Assembly (NCBI RefSeq): GCF_002968295.1
Contig: NZ_CP134399.1
Location: forward strand, 3,348,001-3,412,000
DNA from: Mycobacterium sp. ITM-2016-00317
GTDB lineage: Bacteria; Actinomycetota; Actinomycetes; Mycobacteriales; Mycobacteriaceae
Length of the DNA stretch: 64,000 bases
Direction: 5' to 3'
Below the pieces are notes generated by a model that saw only the letters and a list, made by a program, of their open reading frames with translations, was not told the DNA's origin and searched no databases. The translations under genes and the position numbers were made by a program. This document shows, piece after piece, positions 42,253 to 50,991 of this stretch (its first letter is position 1; every line of letters begins with the position of its first letter).

Positions 42253-43052
42253 CAGCGATACCTCGAGGCTCGACGCTCGAGGGCACGGACGAGCGCGTCG
42301 GTGCCGATCCCGAGCAGGGCGTAGACGATCAGGCCGAAAATGATGATGTCGATGCGAAGGAAGTCGCGCGCGTTCATGATCAGGAAGCCGATGCCTTTGT
42401 CGGCGTTGATCTGTTCGGCGACGATCAGCGTCAGCCACGCGATCGCCAGCGACTGGCGCACCCCGACCAGAACCTGCGGCGCGGCGCTGGGGACGATGAT
42501 CGTGCGGAAGCGCTGCCAGAACGAAAAGCCCAGCACCTGAGCGGTTTCGAACAGTTTGGGGTCCACCTGGCGGATGGCCGAGAAGGTGTTCAGGTACAGC
42601 GGGAAGCTCACCCCGAGTGCGACGAGCAGCACCTTGGGCAGCTCGCCGATGCCGAACCAGATGATGAACAGCGGGATGAGGCCCAGATGCGGCAGGGCGC
42701 GCACCATCTGCATCGGCGGGTCGACGGTGGCCTCGAACCAGCGGGACAGTCCCACCGCGGTACCGAGCGCGATCCCGACCACGCCGCCGAGCAGCAGGCC
42801 CTCGACGACGCGCAGTCCCGAGACCGCGAGCGCGTCGGCGAGCTGGCCGTTCTCGACGAGTTCGACGCCGGCTTCCAGGATCAGCGACGGCGCGGGCAGC
42901 ACGTCCTGCGGGATGACCCCGAGCGCGCTGCCGAGCTGCCACAGGCCCAGCAGCGCAAACGGTGAGGCGAGCCGGATCAGCGCCCACCTGCGGTCGGCCC
43001 TGCGCGAATTGCGCTGGGCCAGTGGCGTTGTCAGATCAGCGGGACGTGTCAC
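42252..43052 (-). CDS. ssuC: Alkanesulfonate ABC permease
   Basis: 266 residues, six spans, with the EAA loop LFETAQVLGFSFWQRFRTIIVPSAAPQVLVG at about 164-194 typical of SsuC. It is the first gene of the operon; order ssuC-ssuB-ssuA-ssuD is compact with four-base overlaps. The 75 bases before the start hold a GCCGG/CCGGC hairpin but no obvious promoter consensus or sulfur-regulator site that I can name. Confidence 0.9.
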   Translation of the reverse strand: MTRPADLTTPLAQRNSRRADRRWALIRLASPFALLGLWQLGSALGVIPQDVLPAPSLILEAGVELVENGQLADALAVSGLRVVEGLLLGGVVGIALGTAVGLSRWFEATVDPPMQMVRALPHLGLIPLFIIWFGIGELPKVLLVALGVSFPLYLNTFSAIRQVDPKLFETAQVLGFSFWQRFRTIIVPSAAPQVLVGVRQSLAIAWLTLIVAEQINADKGIGFLIMNARDFLRIDIIIFGLIVYALLGIGTDALVRALERRASRYR

Positions 43053-43127
43053 GGTGAACCGACGCTACGCGCAGGCCGTGCCGTGCCGAAGGGTTAGATT
43101 CTGGCTGAGGCGAAGCCGGGATCCGGC

Positions 43128-43838
43128 TCAGTTGAGCCGGAACGTGCCAGTGACCAGGGTCGGAGTCACCGGCACACCGTTGATCGACGCGCGCGGGGTG
43201 CCGTCGGGTCCGAACTCGATGGGGCCTGCCGGGGTCAGGTTTCGTTTGTTGCGGACGTTGTTGCGTACGTCGAAATCGCTGAACTCGTCGAGGTTGAACG
43301 GGTCGAAGGTGCGGTCGCCCTCGGCGAACCCGCTGAACTGGACGCCAATGGCCGTGCGGTCGGGGCGGACCACCCAGGACGCGCGCACGCCCGCCGATTC
43401 TGCGGTGTACATGCCCGCGACCCCCGAGACGGGTTCGGCGGTGAACGCGTACTCGACGCCGTTCATCGTCACCTCACCGATGACGTCGGCGCCGTCGAAG
43501 TCCGCGGCCAGCGTGTCGCGGAACCGGGACTTCAGGTCGATGTCGCCGTCGGTCTGACTGCCGAAGAACCACGCCTCGTCGTCGATGCCGTTGCACGCGT
43601 ACGCGGCCACCTCGGGACCGTCGACGCTGATGCCGATCGTCATGGTCTTGCCGTCGGCGGCGGCCATGTCGGCCATGTAGCGCGCCGACTCGGGGAACGG
43701 GGCGTCCACGGACGTCTGCGGGGCCGGCGCCGCGGCGGACGACGACGGAGCCTCGGTCGTCGCACTGTTGCCGCACGCGGTGGTCAACGCCATCAGCGCG
43801 CCGATCCCGAGCAGCACGGGGCGGAGGTTTCTTCTCAT
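43128..43838 (-). CDS. Lipoprotein, unknown, mycobacterial type
   Basis: 236 residues. MRRNLRPVLLGIGALMALTTAC gives a lipobox ending at Cys22. A Ser/Ala/Pro-rich linker is followed by a beta-rich domain: CNGIDDEAWFFGSQTDGDIDLKSRF, GEVTMNGVEYAFTAEPV, and terminal VPVTPTLVTGTFRLN. ATG 43838 is chosen over 43874 as it begins the basic-hydrophobic signal. No functional family recognised. It is located between the ssu operon and the wHTH-hydrolase gene, on the same strand as both. Confidence 0.72.
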   Translation of the reverse strand: MRRNLRPVLLGIGALMALTTACGNSATTEAPSSSAAAPAPQTSVDAPFPESARYMADMAAADGKTMTIGISVDGPEVAAYACNGIDDEAWFFGSQTDGDIDLKSRFRDTLAADFDGADVIGEVTMNGVEYAFTAEPVSGVAGMYTAESAGVRASWVVRPDRTAIGVQFSGFAEGDRTFDPFNLDEFSDFDVRNNVRNKRNLTPAGPIEFGPDGTPRASINGVPVTPTLVTGTFRLN

Positions 43839-43908
43839 GCCTAGAGCATGATCCGCACCCGGCCGCCCGCGCATGAAGACTGCGTGGAGATTGGGTGGAG
43901 ATCACCGC

Positions 43909-45135
43909 TCAGGCGGCCAGGAAGGCCTCGACCTCGGCGCAGAACACCTGCCACGCCGGCTCGGCTCCGGTGAGCAGGTGGTTGTTGCTGGCGAGCGTGA
44001 CCAGATCGGCGCCCGGGATGAGCGCGGCCAACTCCTCGCCGCAACGCAACGGGACGCGGTGATCGTCGCGGGAGTGCAGCACCAACGTCGGGCAACGGAT
44101 CCGGTCGCACAGGTCGCGCACGTCGACGCGGCCAAACTCCTCCAGGAAGCGCACCGCGTTCTCCGGCGAGGTGGTGCGGCGCTGCAACTGGTCGAACGCC
44201 GCCCAGTCCGCGCGGCTGCCGTCGGGCAGGAACTGCGCGGCGAACACCTGCCGGAAAGCCGGGTCGTCCCGGCCCCACCCGACCCGGGCGAGATCGAGAT
44301 CCAATGCGGCAGCGCGCTTCTCGTCCGGCGTATGCGCCCTCACCGCGCGACCCGCGGCGTACGCGCCGCACAGCACCAGCCGGGTCACCCGACCGGGGTG
44401 CCGGGCCGCATAGGCCACCGCCACCGCACCGCCCTGGGACACCCCGAGCAACGCGAACCTCTCCAGCCCCGCCGCCTCGACCACGGACTCCAGATCGCTG
44501 ACCCAGTCGGCGAAGGCGAAGCCGTCGACCGCCCAGTCCGACAACCCGCATCCGCGTTCGTCGTAGCGGACGAACGTGTGCCGCGCCGACATGTCGCGGA
44601 CCCAGTGCCGCCACACCGGGCTCTCCACGTCATAGCCCAGATGGGTCATCCAGTTCGCCGCGCGCACCAACGGCGGCCCGGCTCCGCAGACCGAGTAGGC
44701 CAGCCGCGCACCGTCGACGGCCCGGGTGAACGCGATGTGCTGGCGGGGCACGTCGCGGTCGGGTGCGGGCGGGGTCGCGGCGCCGTCCGGACCGGGGCGA
44801 AGGCTCCCGACGAATTGATACCCGCGCCCGCGGATGGTGCGGATGTAGCGCTGCGACTCGCCGTCGTCGCCGAGAGCACGCCGGACCGCTTTGATCCGGC
44901 TGGTCAGCGCCGCGTCCCCGACGAAACGCCCGCCCCAGACGGTGTCGAAAAGCTCATCTTTGGTGACGAAGCGCTCGCTGTGCCTGACCAGGTGGGTCAG
45001 CACATCGAACACCTGCGGTTCGACCCGGATCTCGATGTCGCCACAGCGCAGCTGGTAGCGGACCGAGTCGAGGACGAAGTCGTCCCAGCGCCACACTCGC
45101 GGCGACGGGGGAAGCGCAAAATCTGCGCTGGTCAC
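43909..45135 (-). CDS. OmpR-type winged helix fused to an alpha/beta hydrolase
   Basis: 408 residues. Residues 14-112 form a winged-helix DNA-binding domain of the OmpR/CadC kind (LRCGDIEIRVEPQVFDVLTHLVRHSERFVTKDELFDTVWGGRFVGDAALTSRIKAVRRALGDDGESQRYIRTIRGRGYQFV). After a Pro linker, residues 130-408 form an alpha/beta hydrolase. Its triad is Ser233 in GVSQGG, Asp357 or 358 in HSRDDHRVP, and His386 in ASNNHLL. There is no receiver or membrane domain, so it looks like a one-component regulator whose sensor is a hydrolase fold, perhaps cleaving or binding the signal ester. Target genes are unknown; neighbours are candidates. Confidence 0.82.
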   Translation of the reverse strand: MTSADFALPPSPRVWRWDDFVLDSVRYQLRCGDIEIRVEPQVFDVLTHLVRHSERFVTKDELFDTVWGGRFVGDAALTSRIKAVRRALGDDGESQRYIRTIRGRGYQFVGSLRPGPDGAATPPAPDRDVPRQHIAFTRAVDGARLAYSVCGAGPPLVRAANWMTHLGYDVESPVWRHWVRDMSARHTFVRYDERGCGLSDWAVDGFAFADWVSDLESVVEAAGLERFALLGVSQGGAVAVAYAARHPGRVTRLVLCGAYAAGRAVRAHTPDEKRAAALDLDLARVGWGRDDPAFRQVFAAQFLPDGSRADWAAFDQLQRRTTSPENAVRFLEEFGRVDVRDLCDRIRCPTLVLHSRDDHRVPLRCGEELAALIPGADLVTLASNNHLLTGAEPAWQVFCAEVEAFLAA

Positions 45136-45178
45136 GCGATAAGCGTAGCGGCGCGGGCGCCGGTTCGCGGGCGCTCGA

Positions 45179-45529
45179 TCAGCGCCAGCCGTCGGCGGCG
45201 CGGGCCGCCTGCATCACCGCCTCGCACAGCTCGCGCAGTTCGGCCCGGTCCGCGCCCTCCTCCAGCGCGGTCGCCATGTCCTCGGCGGCGCACCGCACCT
45301 GGTACACCCGGTCGGACAGCTCGGAGGCTTCCTCCGCGGAGAGCACGATCGCGTCCGGCGGCACCGAGGTGCCCTTCACCAGCGCGCGCTGCTCGTAGGC
45401 GCGCTGCCGGCAGGACTGTCTGCAGTACTGACGGCGTCGGCCGAGCCCGGCATCGGCGACTTCCCGCCCGCACCACCGGCAACTCTGCGGACGCCTGCGG
45501 GTGCCGGTCGGGGCGCTCAGCGACGTCAT
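45179..45529 (-). CDS. Zinc-ribbon protein divergent from rbpA (Rv2049c position)
   Basis: 116 residues. CRWCG at about 16-20 and CRQSC at about 35-39 (QYCRQSCRQRAYEQR) give two Cys pairs, followed by helices rich in acidic residues (EEASELSDRVYQVRCAAEDMATALEEGADRAELRELCEAVMQAAR). The QSCRQRAYEQR motif is a known mycobacterial zinc-binding signature. ATG 45529 fits the conserved MTSLSAPTG start. By synteny it corresponds to the small gene beside rbpA in M. tuberculosis. Function unknown. Confidence 0.75.
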   Translation of the reverse strand: MTSLSAPTGTRRRPQSCRWCGREVADAGLGRRRQYCRQSCRQRAYEQRALVKGTSVPPDAIVLSAEEASELSDRVYQVRCAAEDMATALEEGADRAELRELCEAVMQAARAADGWR

Positions 45530-45587
45530 GGGCCAGACTGTAGACGGGCCGGTCACAGAATCCCGGTATCATCGACGGTCGAGTCGG

Positions 45588-45613
45588 GGAACTTTCGGCG
45601 CGAGATTCGCGTT
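45588..45613 (+). promoter_or_regulatory. ECF (SigE/SigH-type) promoter upstream of rbpA
   Basis: GGAAC (45588-45592), 18-base spacer, GTT (45611-45613) preceded by C, matching the mycobacterial SigE/SigH consensus GGAAC-N16-19-CGTT. The site is 62 bases before the rbpA ATG. A TATCAT at 45567-45572 could serve a second, SigA promoter. Confidence 0.6.
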
Positions 45614-45675
45614 GAACCATGGTCCTTGATTCGCCTCCGGCGAAGTCCGGACCAATCGCTACAGAGGAGTTGACG

Positions 45676-46014
45676 ATGGCTGATCGTGTCTTGAGGGGCA
45701 GCCGCCTCGGAGCCGTGAGCTACGAGACGGACCGCAATCACGACTTGGCGCCGCGTCAGGTCGCCCGTTACCGCACCGAGAACGGCGAGGAGTTCGACGT
45801 CCCGTTCGCCGACGACGCCGAGATCCCCGGCACCTGGCTGTGCCGCAACGGCCTTGAGGGCACCCTGATCGAGGGTGACGTCCCGGAGCCCAAGAAGGTC
45901 AAGCCCCCGCGCACCCACTGGGACATGCTGCTGGAGCGCCGCTCGGTGGAAGAGCTCGAGGAACTGCTCAAGGAGCGCCTCGAAATCGTCAAGACCCGCC
46001 GCCGCGGGAACTGA
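45676..46014 (+). CDS. rbpA: RNA-polymerase-binding protein RbpA
   Basis: 112 residues. The sequence MADRVLRGSRLGAVSYETDR and the C-terminal sigma-interaction domain (THWDMLLERRSVEELEELLKERLEIVKTRRR) with the beta-barrel core GEEFDVPFADDAEIPGTWLC are definitive. It binds RNA polymerase and the housekeeping sigma factor, stabilising promoter open complexes; it is essential in mycobacteria. ATG 45676 has GAGGAG seven bases upstream, and the length agrees with orthologues (110-114). The ECF promoter suggests induction under thiol or envelope stress, as known for actinobacterial rbpA. Confidence 0.97.
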   Translation: MADRVLRGSRLGAVSYETDRNHDLAPRQVARYRTENGEEFDVPFADDAEIPGTWLCRNGLEGTLIEGDVPEPKKVKPPRTHWDMLLERRSVEELEELLKERLEIVKTRRRGN

Positions 46015-46021
46015 GGTAGAC

Positions 46022-46039
46022 CGCCCGCGTCAGCGGGCG
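46022..46039. terminator. Hairpin 1 in the rbpA/ppm1 convergent zone
   Basis: CGCCCGC (46022-46028), loop GTCA, GCGGGCG (46033-46039): a perfect 7-bp stem spanning the convergent gap and the ppm1 stop. Probably a bidirectional terminator. Confidence 0.65.
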
Positions 46040-46818
46040 ATCCCGCGCGCCCGGTCCAACCGGGCGCGCAAACCCCATTGGGCGACCTTGAAGATCGCCT
46101 CCCGGATGGTCGAACCATCCATCTTGGATACGCCGTGCTCGCGTTCGGTGAACGTGATGGGCACCTCGACGACGGTGAAGCCGGCGTTGATCGACCGCCA
46201 CGTCAGATCCACCTGGAACCCGTAGCCCTTGGTGTCGACTGCGCCGAGGTCGATCTTCTCCAGCACCTCGCGCCGGTACGCCCGGTAGCCGGCGGTGATG
46301 TCGTGGATCTCCACGCCGAGCAGGATGCGCGAGTAGCCGTTGGCGGTGCGCGACAGCACCAGTCGCCGGCGCGGCCAGTTCACCACTTCCCCGCCGTCGA
46401 CGTACCGCGACCCGATCACCACGTCGGCGCCAGCGTCGACCGCGCGCAGCAGCCGGTCGAGCTGCTCGGGCGGATGGCTGCCGTCGGCGTCCATCTCCAC
46501 GAGCACGGTGTACTGGCGTCCCAGCCCCCACGCGAACCCGGCCAGGTAGGCCGCGCCGAGGCCCTCTTTGGACGTGCGGTGCAGCACGTGCACCCGGTCG
46601 GGATCGGCCACGGACAGCTCGTCGGCCAGCCGGCCGGTGCCGTCGGGGCTGTCGTCGTCGACGATCAGGACGTGGACGTCGGGCTGCGCCTCGAGCACCC
46701 GTCCGAGGATCAGCGGAAGGTTCTGGTGCTCGTTGTAGGTGGGGATGATCACCAGGGTGCGGCGGGTGGGACGCACGCCGGGTGCAGAGCCGTCGCTCAT
46801 GCCACCTGGGACGCTCAT
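46030..46818 (-). CDS. ppm1: Polyprenol monophosphomannose synthase
   Basis: 262 residues of glycosyltransferase family 2. [25 protein letters not shown] (54-60), and the metal-binding D110-A-D112 in [10 protein letters not shown] are all present. It transfers mannose from GDP-mannose to decaprenyl phosphate, supplying mannose for lipomannan and lipoarabinomannan. In M. tuberculosis the same activity is the C-terminal half of a single Ppm1 protein; here it is a separate gene whose start overlaps the lnt stop by four bases. It is convergent with rbpA. Confidence 0.95.
   Translation of the reverse strand: MSVPGGMSDGSAPGVRPTRRTLVIIPTYNEHQNLPLILGRVLEAQPDVHVLIVDDDSPDGTGRLADELSVADPDRVHVLHRTSKEGLGAAYLAGFAWGLGRQYTVLVEMDADGSHPPEQLDRLLRAVDAGADVVIGSRYVDGGEVVNWPRRRLVLSRTANGYSRILLGVEIHDITAGYRAYRREVLEKIDLGAVDTKGYGFQVDLTWRSINAGFTVVEVPITFTEREHGVSKMDGSTIREAIFKVAQWGLRARLDRARGIAR
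46045..46069 (-). terminator. Hairpin 2, inside the end of ppm1
   Basis: GCGCGCCCGG (46045-46054), loop TCCAA, CCGGGCGCGC (46060-46069): a perfect 10-bp stem in the last codons of ppm1. It sits directly beside hairpin 1 and faces transcripts arriving from rbpA. Confidence 0.55.
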
Positions 46819-48470
46819 GTGGCTCCTTTGTCGTCGTCGGTGGTCGATCGCCGACCCCTCCATCGTGCGGGCACGAAGAGACCATTGTGCAGCATCGCCC
46901 CGAGAACTCCGGCAGCGCCGAGGGCCACCAGCGCCGCTTCGAGGTAGGGGCCGAACCGGGTCGCCGGTGTCAACGTGCTCTTCAGCCGAATCTGCTGGTC
47001 CAGGTACGCCGGTTCGAACCAGCCGGTGCGAGCGATCTCACGCCCGTCCGGCGCGATCACCGCGCTGATGCCGGTGGTGCCGGCGACCACGACGAAGCGG
47101 TCGTGCTCGACCGCGCGCAGCCTGCCGAAGGCCAATTGCTGCTCGCTCATCGCCTCGTCGAAGGTGGCGTTGTTGCTCGGCACGGCGAGAAACTGCGCCC
47201 CGGCGAGCACCGATTCCCGCGCCGCCCGGTCGAAGATGACCTCCCAGCACGTGGTGATGCCGACCGGGATGCCCGCGGCCCGCACCACCCCGTCGCCGTC
47301 ACCGGGCACGAAGTAGCCGGCCCGGTCGGCGTAGGACGACAGCCGGCGGAAAAGGTCCCGCCACGGCAGGTATTCGCCGAACGGCTGGACGATCCGCTTG
47401 TCGTGGCGCTCGGCCGGTCCGGTTCCGGGGTTCCACACGATCACGGTGTTATTCGACACCGGATTGGTGCGGCTGTGGCCCGGCGCCGCGACCACCCCGC
47501 CGACCAGGATCGGCGCGTCCACCGCGGCGGCGGCGGCCGAGATCAGCTGGGCCGCGTCCGGGTTGGCCAACGGGTCGATGTCCGACGAGTTCTCCGGCCA
47601 GATCACCAGCATCGGCCGCGCGGCCCGGCCGGCGCGCACGTCGTCGGCCAGCCGCAGCGTTTCCCGGACGTGGTTGTCGAGCACCGCGCGGCGCTGGGCG
47701 TTGAAGTCCAGGCCCAGACGGGGCACGTTGCCCTGCACGGCTGCGACGGTGACGGGCGGCTCGTCGGCCACGCCGAGGGCGGCCTTGCGGACGTTCGGCC
47801 AGGCCAGTGTCGCCGCCAGCAGCACGAGCGTCACGCACAACCCGGGCAGCACCACCGACGGCGGTGCGGCGGCGCGCGCCTTCGCGTCGCGCCGCCACCA
47901 AGTGAAGATCGCCAGGATGAGTGCGGCCAGGCTGAACCCGAGCAGCACCACGGCGAACGACACCAGCGGTGCACCGCCGATGTAGGCCAGCGGCAGCAGC
48001 GGGCCCTCGGTCTGCGAGAAGCCGACGACACCCCACGGGAAGCCGCCGAACGGCACCGTCGACTTCAGCCATTCCTGCGCCGACCACAGCCCGGCGAACC
48101 ACAGCGGCCAGCCGGGCAGCTTCCGCACCGAGACCGCGACCAGGCCGAACAGCGCCGGGAACAGCGCCTCGGCGAGACTGAGCGCCAGCCATGGCACCGC
48201 GCCGACCAGACCGCTGATCCACGGCAGCAGCGGCAGATAGAACGCCAGGCCGAAAAGCAGGCCGTAGCCGGCGCCGCCGGCAACCGTGGTGGAGGTGCGG
48301 GTCAGCACCCAACCCAGCAGCGCGAACGCCGGGATCGCCGCGTACCACCAGCCGAACGGCGGGAAGCTCAGACACAGCAGCAGGCCGGCGGCCAGGGTGA
48401 CGGCGAGGACGTGCCAGCGGTCGGCGACCGCGTTCGCGAACCGGGCGAGCCGCGAAGGTGCGTCAACCAT
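46815..48470 (-). CDS. lnt: Apolipoprotein N-acyltransferase
   Basis: 551 residues. Seven or eight membrane spans occupy the first 225 residues, and a nitrilase-type domain covers about 238-500. The triad is Glu293 (VIWPENSSD), Lys358 (RHDKRI) and Cys408 ([10 protein letters not shown]), with EYLP at 366-369. It adds the third acyl chain to diacylated lipoproteins, of which this window encodes several. ATG 48470 starts the membrane domain; it overlaps the amidohydrolase stop by eight bases. Translation is coupled to ppm1 downstream. Confidence 0.95.
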   Translation of the reverse strand: MVDAPSRLARFANAVADRWHVLAVTLAAGLLLCLSFPPFGWWYAAIPAFALLGWVLTRTSTTVAGGAGYGLLFGLAFYLPLLPWISGLVGAVPWLALSLAEALFPALFGLVAVSVRKLPGWPLWFAGLWSAQEWLKSTVPFGGFPWGVVGFSQTEGPLLPLAYIGGAPLVSFAVVLLGFSLAALILAIFTWWRRDAKARAAAPPSVVLPGLCVTLVLLAATLAWPNVRKAALGVADEPPVTVAAVQGNVPRLGLDFNAQRRAVLDNHVRETLRLADDVRAGRAARPMLVIWPENSSDIDPLANPDAAQLISAAAAAVDAPILVGGVVAAPGHSRTNPVSNNTVIVWNPGTGPAERHDKRIVQPFGEYLPWRDLFRRLSSYADRAGYFVPGDGDGVVRAAGIPVGITTCWEVIFDRAARESVLAGAQFLAVPSNNATFDEAMSEQQLAFGRLRAVEHDRFVVVAGTTGISAVIAPDGREIARTGWFEPAYLDQQIRLKSTLTPATRFGPYLEAALVALGAAGVLGAMLHNGLFVPARWRGRRSTTDDDKGAT

Positions 48471-50042
48471 GGAGAACACGCCCCCGGTGCACGGTCTGCC
48501 TGCACCGCGGGAGGTCGCCGTCGAGACGGGGCAACACCGGTACGCGGGAGCGCGGATCGGTGGACCAGCGTTGCACCGCGTCGGCGGGTGCGCTGACGTC
48601 GAAGTCGTCGGCCTCCCAGACCGCGTACGTCGCGGGGGCGCCCGGCACCAGCGTGCCCGTGACGCCGTCGCGCACACCGCAGGCCCGCCAGGCGCCGCGG
48701 GTCGCGGCCGAGAACGCGGCACGCGCCGAGACGGCGCTGCCCGGGGTGTGGTGGGTGGTGGCCGCGCGGACCGTGGCCCACGGGTTCATGTCGGTCACCG
48801 GGGTGTCGGAGCCGAATGCCAGCGGCACGCCCCGGGAGGCCAGCATCGCGAACCTGTTCAGTCCCGCAGCTCGCTCGGCGCCGAGGCGCTGGGCGTACAT
48901 GCCGTGCGCGCCGCCCCAGAGTGCATCGAAGTTCGGCTGCATGCTCGCGATGACACCCCAGGCGCCGAGCCGGTCGGCCTGCTCGTCGGTGACCATCTCG
49001 AGGTGCTCGAGGCGGTGCCCGCAGCGGGCCACGGCCGCGACGCCGAACCGTTGCACCACCGCCTCCAGCGCCGCGGTGACGGCGGTGACGGCGGCGTCGC
49101 CGATGACGTGGAAACCCGCCGTGATCCCGGCCTCGGTGCACGCGCTCAGGTGCGCGGTGACGGCATCCTCGTCGAGGTAGCTGTTACCCGTGGGCGCCGG
49201 GCAGTCGGCGGGCGCGTCGGTGTAGGCCGCGTGCAGCCACGCGGTGCGCGACCCGAGCGCGCCGTCGACGAACAGGTCGCCGGCAAGCCGCGGGCCTGGG
49301 TGGTCTCGATCAGCCCGCGGGCCTGCGCGACGGTGCCGACGGGCTCACCCCAGTAGCCGATGACCTCGACGCCGTGCCGGTGCGCGCGGAGTTCCCGCCA
49401 GTCGTCGAGCCCGCCGATCTCGGGGCCCGCGCATTCGTGGACGGCGGCGATGCCGAGTGCGGCAGCGGCGTCCAATGCCGCCTGCCGGGCGTCGCCGCGC
49501 TGGGTGGCGGTGAGCCGCTCGCGTGCGGCGCGCCGGACGAGGTGGTGCGCGTCGCCGGTCAGTGGCGTGCCGTCGGCCACGCCGGCCGCGCGGCGCAGCC
49601 GCGTCGACGCCGTGGCCGAATGGACGTCCACCCGCGCGAGATAGGCGGGCCGGTCACCGACGACGGCGTCCACGTCGGCGGTGGTCGGCGCGGTGTGCTC
49701 CGGCCACCGGGTCTCGTCCCAGCCGTGGCCCCAGATCACCCCGTCGGGGTGGGCGGTGACGTATTCGGCGAGCAGGGCCAGGCAGTGCCGCAACGACGTG
49801 GCGGACCGCAGGTCCAGCCCGGTGAGGGTCAGGCCGGTGGCGGTGGTGTGGACGTGACTGTCGACGAAGGCCGGCGCGACGAATCCGCCACCGAGGTCGA
49901 CGATCTCGGCGTCCGGGAACTGTGCGCGCCCGACGTCGTCGCTGCCCAGCCACGCGACGATGCCGTCCCGCACCGCCATCGCGGTCGCGTCGGGCATGGC
50001 CGGGCTGTGCACACGACCGTTGAGCAGAAGGGTGGTGGTCAC
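48463..50042 (-). pseudogene. YtcJ-type amidohydrolase interrupted by a one-base frameshift
   Basis: The 5' part (50042 down to about 49290) encodes an amidohydrolase_3 N-terminus with DSHVHTT metal ligands. After ETTQARGL the reading continues in the next frame as AGDLFVDGALGSRTAWLHAAYTD, FHVIGDAAVTAVTAALEAVVQRFG, HRLEHLEM and FGSDTPV. A missing base in the CCGCGG region (49287-49294) is the simplest cause. Without it the protein would be about 525 residues and complete. Both halves look conserved, so the break is recent or a sequence error. It lies between fxsA and lnt with overlapping ends, implying that the operon expects a whole protein. M. tuberculosis has Rv2052c in the corresponding place. 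Confidence 0.8.
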
Positions 50043-50542
50043 TCCGGCAGGCGGGGCCGGTCCACGCGCACGTCGGCGGCGTCCGGGCGATCGACGTCGT
50101 CGATGACCTCGACGACCTCACCGTCGATGTACTCGCCCCGTCCGCCGCGGCCGGCCGCGGCCGAACCGAAGGTGCTCACCCCGACGATCAGCGGGGCGCG
50201 GCGCGCCGCCATCGCGGTGATGACGGGGCGTGCCGCGGCACGCGTCGGCGGGAGCAGCAGCAGCGCGCCGAGGACGGAACTGGCCAGGCCGGGAATCACG
50301 ACGAGCACGGTACCGAGCGCCACCAGCGCGCTGTCGGCGACCGCCCCCTGCGCGTCGGCCAGCGTCAACCCGGACTGCAGCCGGCGCAGCTGACGGCGCA
50401 GTTGCGAGCCGGCCAGCACCAGGCCGAGCAGGAACGTGCCGGCGAACAGCAGCACCGTCCAGCCGAAACCGATCGCCGAGGTGAGTGCCACCAGGACCGC
50501 CAACTCGAGCACCGCATAGACCAGGAACAGCCGCATCGCCAT
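50039..50542 (-). CDS. fxsA: FxsA-family membrane protein
   Basis: 167 residues with about four hydrophobic segments in the first 110 (RLFLVYAVLELAVLVALTSAIGFGWTVLLFAGTFLLGLVLAGSQL, then VALGTVLVVIPGLASSVLGALLLLPPTR). The GFGWTVLLF and VIPGLASSVLGALLLLPPTR motifs are those of FxsA. FxsA overproduction in E. coli relieves phage-T7 exclusion by F PifA; the native role is unknown. Synteny equals Rv2053c. The stop overlaps the amidohydrolase start by four bases. Confidence 0.88.
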   Translation of the reverse strand: MAMRLFLVYAVLELAVLVALTSAIGFGWTVLLFAGTFLLGLVLAGSQLRRQLRRLQSGLTLADAQGAVADSALVALGTVLVVIPGLASSVLGALLLLPPTRAAARPVITAMAARRAPLIVGVSTFGSAAAGRGGRGEYIDGEVVEVIDDVDRPDAADVRVDRPRLPE

Positions 50543-50591
50543 AGTGTGCCAACGTGCGGGCGCTGCCGCAGGTTCCTGAGCCGGTGCCGGC

Positions 50592-50984
50592 TCAGGCCGG
50601 CGCTGCCTCGACCTCGATGGCCGCGTGCACCTTGTCCACCCCGCCGCGCAGCAGTGCCTGCGGGACCCACCACCAGGAATGCCACCAGTAACGCCTGGTC
50701 ACCATGTCGAACACCCGCCGGGTCTCGGACTTGGGCAGGTTGCGGGCCACCGCTTCGACGGGTTCACCCTTGGGCTTTCCCAGCACGCCGCACTTCTGGA
50801 TGGTGACCCGAGGCGTGTTCTTGATCCGTTTGGTCTTCCACGAGCCATCGTCGGTGCTGATCAGCAGCTTGCCACCGTGGGGCACGCCCCACACCGGCGT
50901 GGGCTTCGGTCGGCCATCCTTGGTGAACGTGGTCAGCAGCAGGTACTTCTCGCGGTAGACGTCCTCGAACCTCGGAGCGGTCAT
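50592..50984 (-). CDS. PPOX-class F420-dependent oxidoreductase-like protein A
   Basis: 130 residues, split beta-barrel. YREKYLLLTTFTKDGRPKPTPVWGVP and WKTKRIKNTPRVTIQKCGVLGKPKGEPVEA are the family motifs for binding F420 or FMN phosphate and ring. It is one of two adjacent paralogues with 50-60% similar motifs, corresponding to the Rv2061c position next to cobN. The C-terminal helix (WWHSWWWVPQALL) is unusually Trp-rich. Cofactor and substrate unproven. Confidence 0.82.
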   Translation of the reverse strand: MTAPRFEDVYREKYLLLTTFTKDGRPKPTPVWGVPHGGKLLISTDDGSWKTKRIKNTPRVTIQKCGVLGKPKGEPVEAVARNLPKSETRRVFDMVTRRYWWHSWWWVPQALLRGGVDKVHAAIEVEAAPA

Positions 50985-50991
50985 GAATCGG

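Noticed and set aside
43105..43135. Hairpin GCCGG-GAT-CCGGC near the lipoprotein/ssuC boundary as a terminator
   Set aside because: Stem of five, no U-tract, and overlaps an alternative GGCTCA/TGAGCC pairing; too weak to call.
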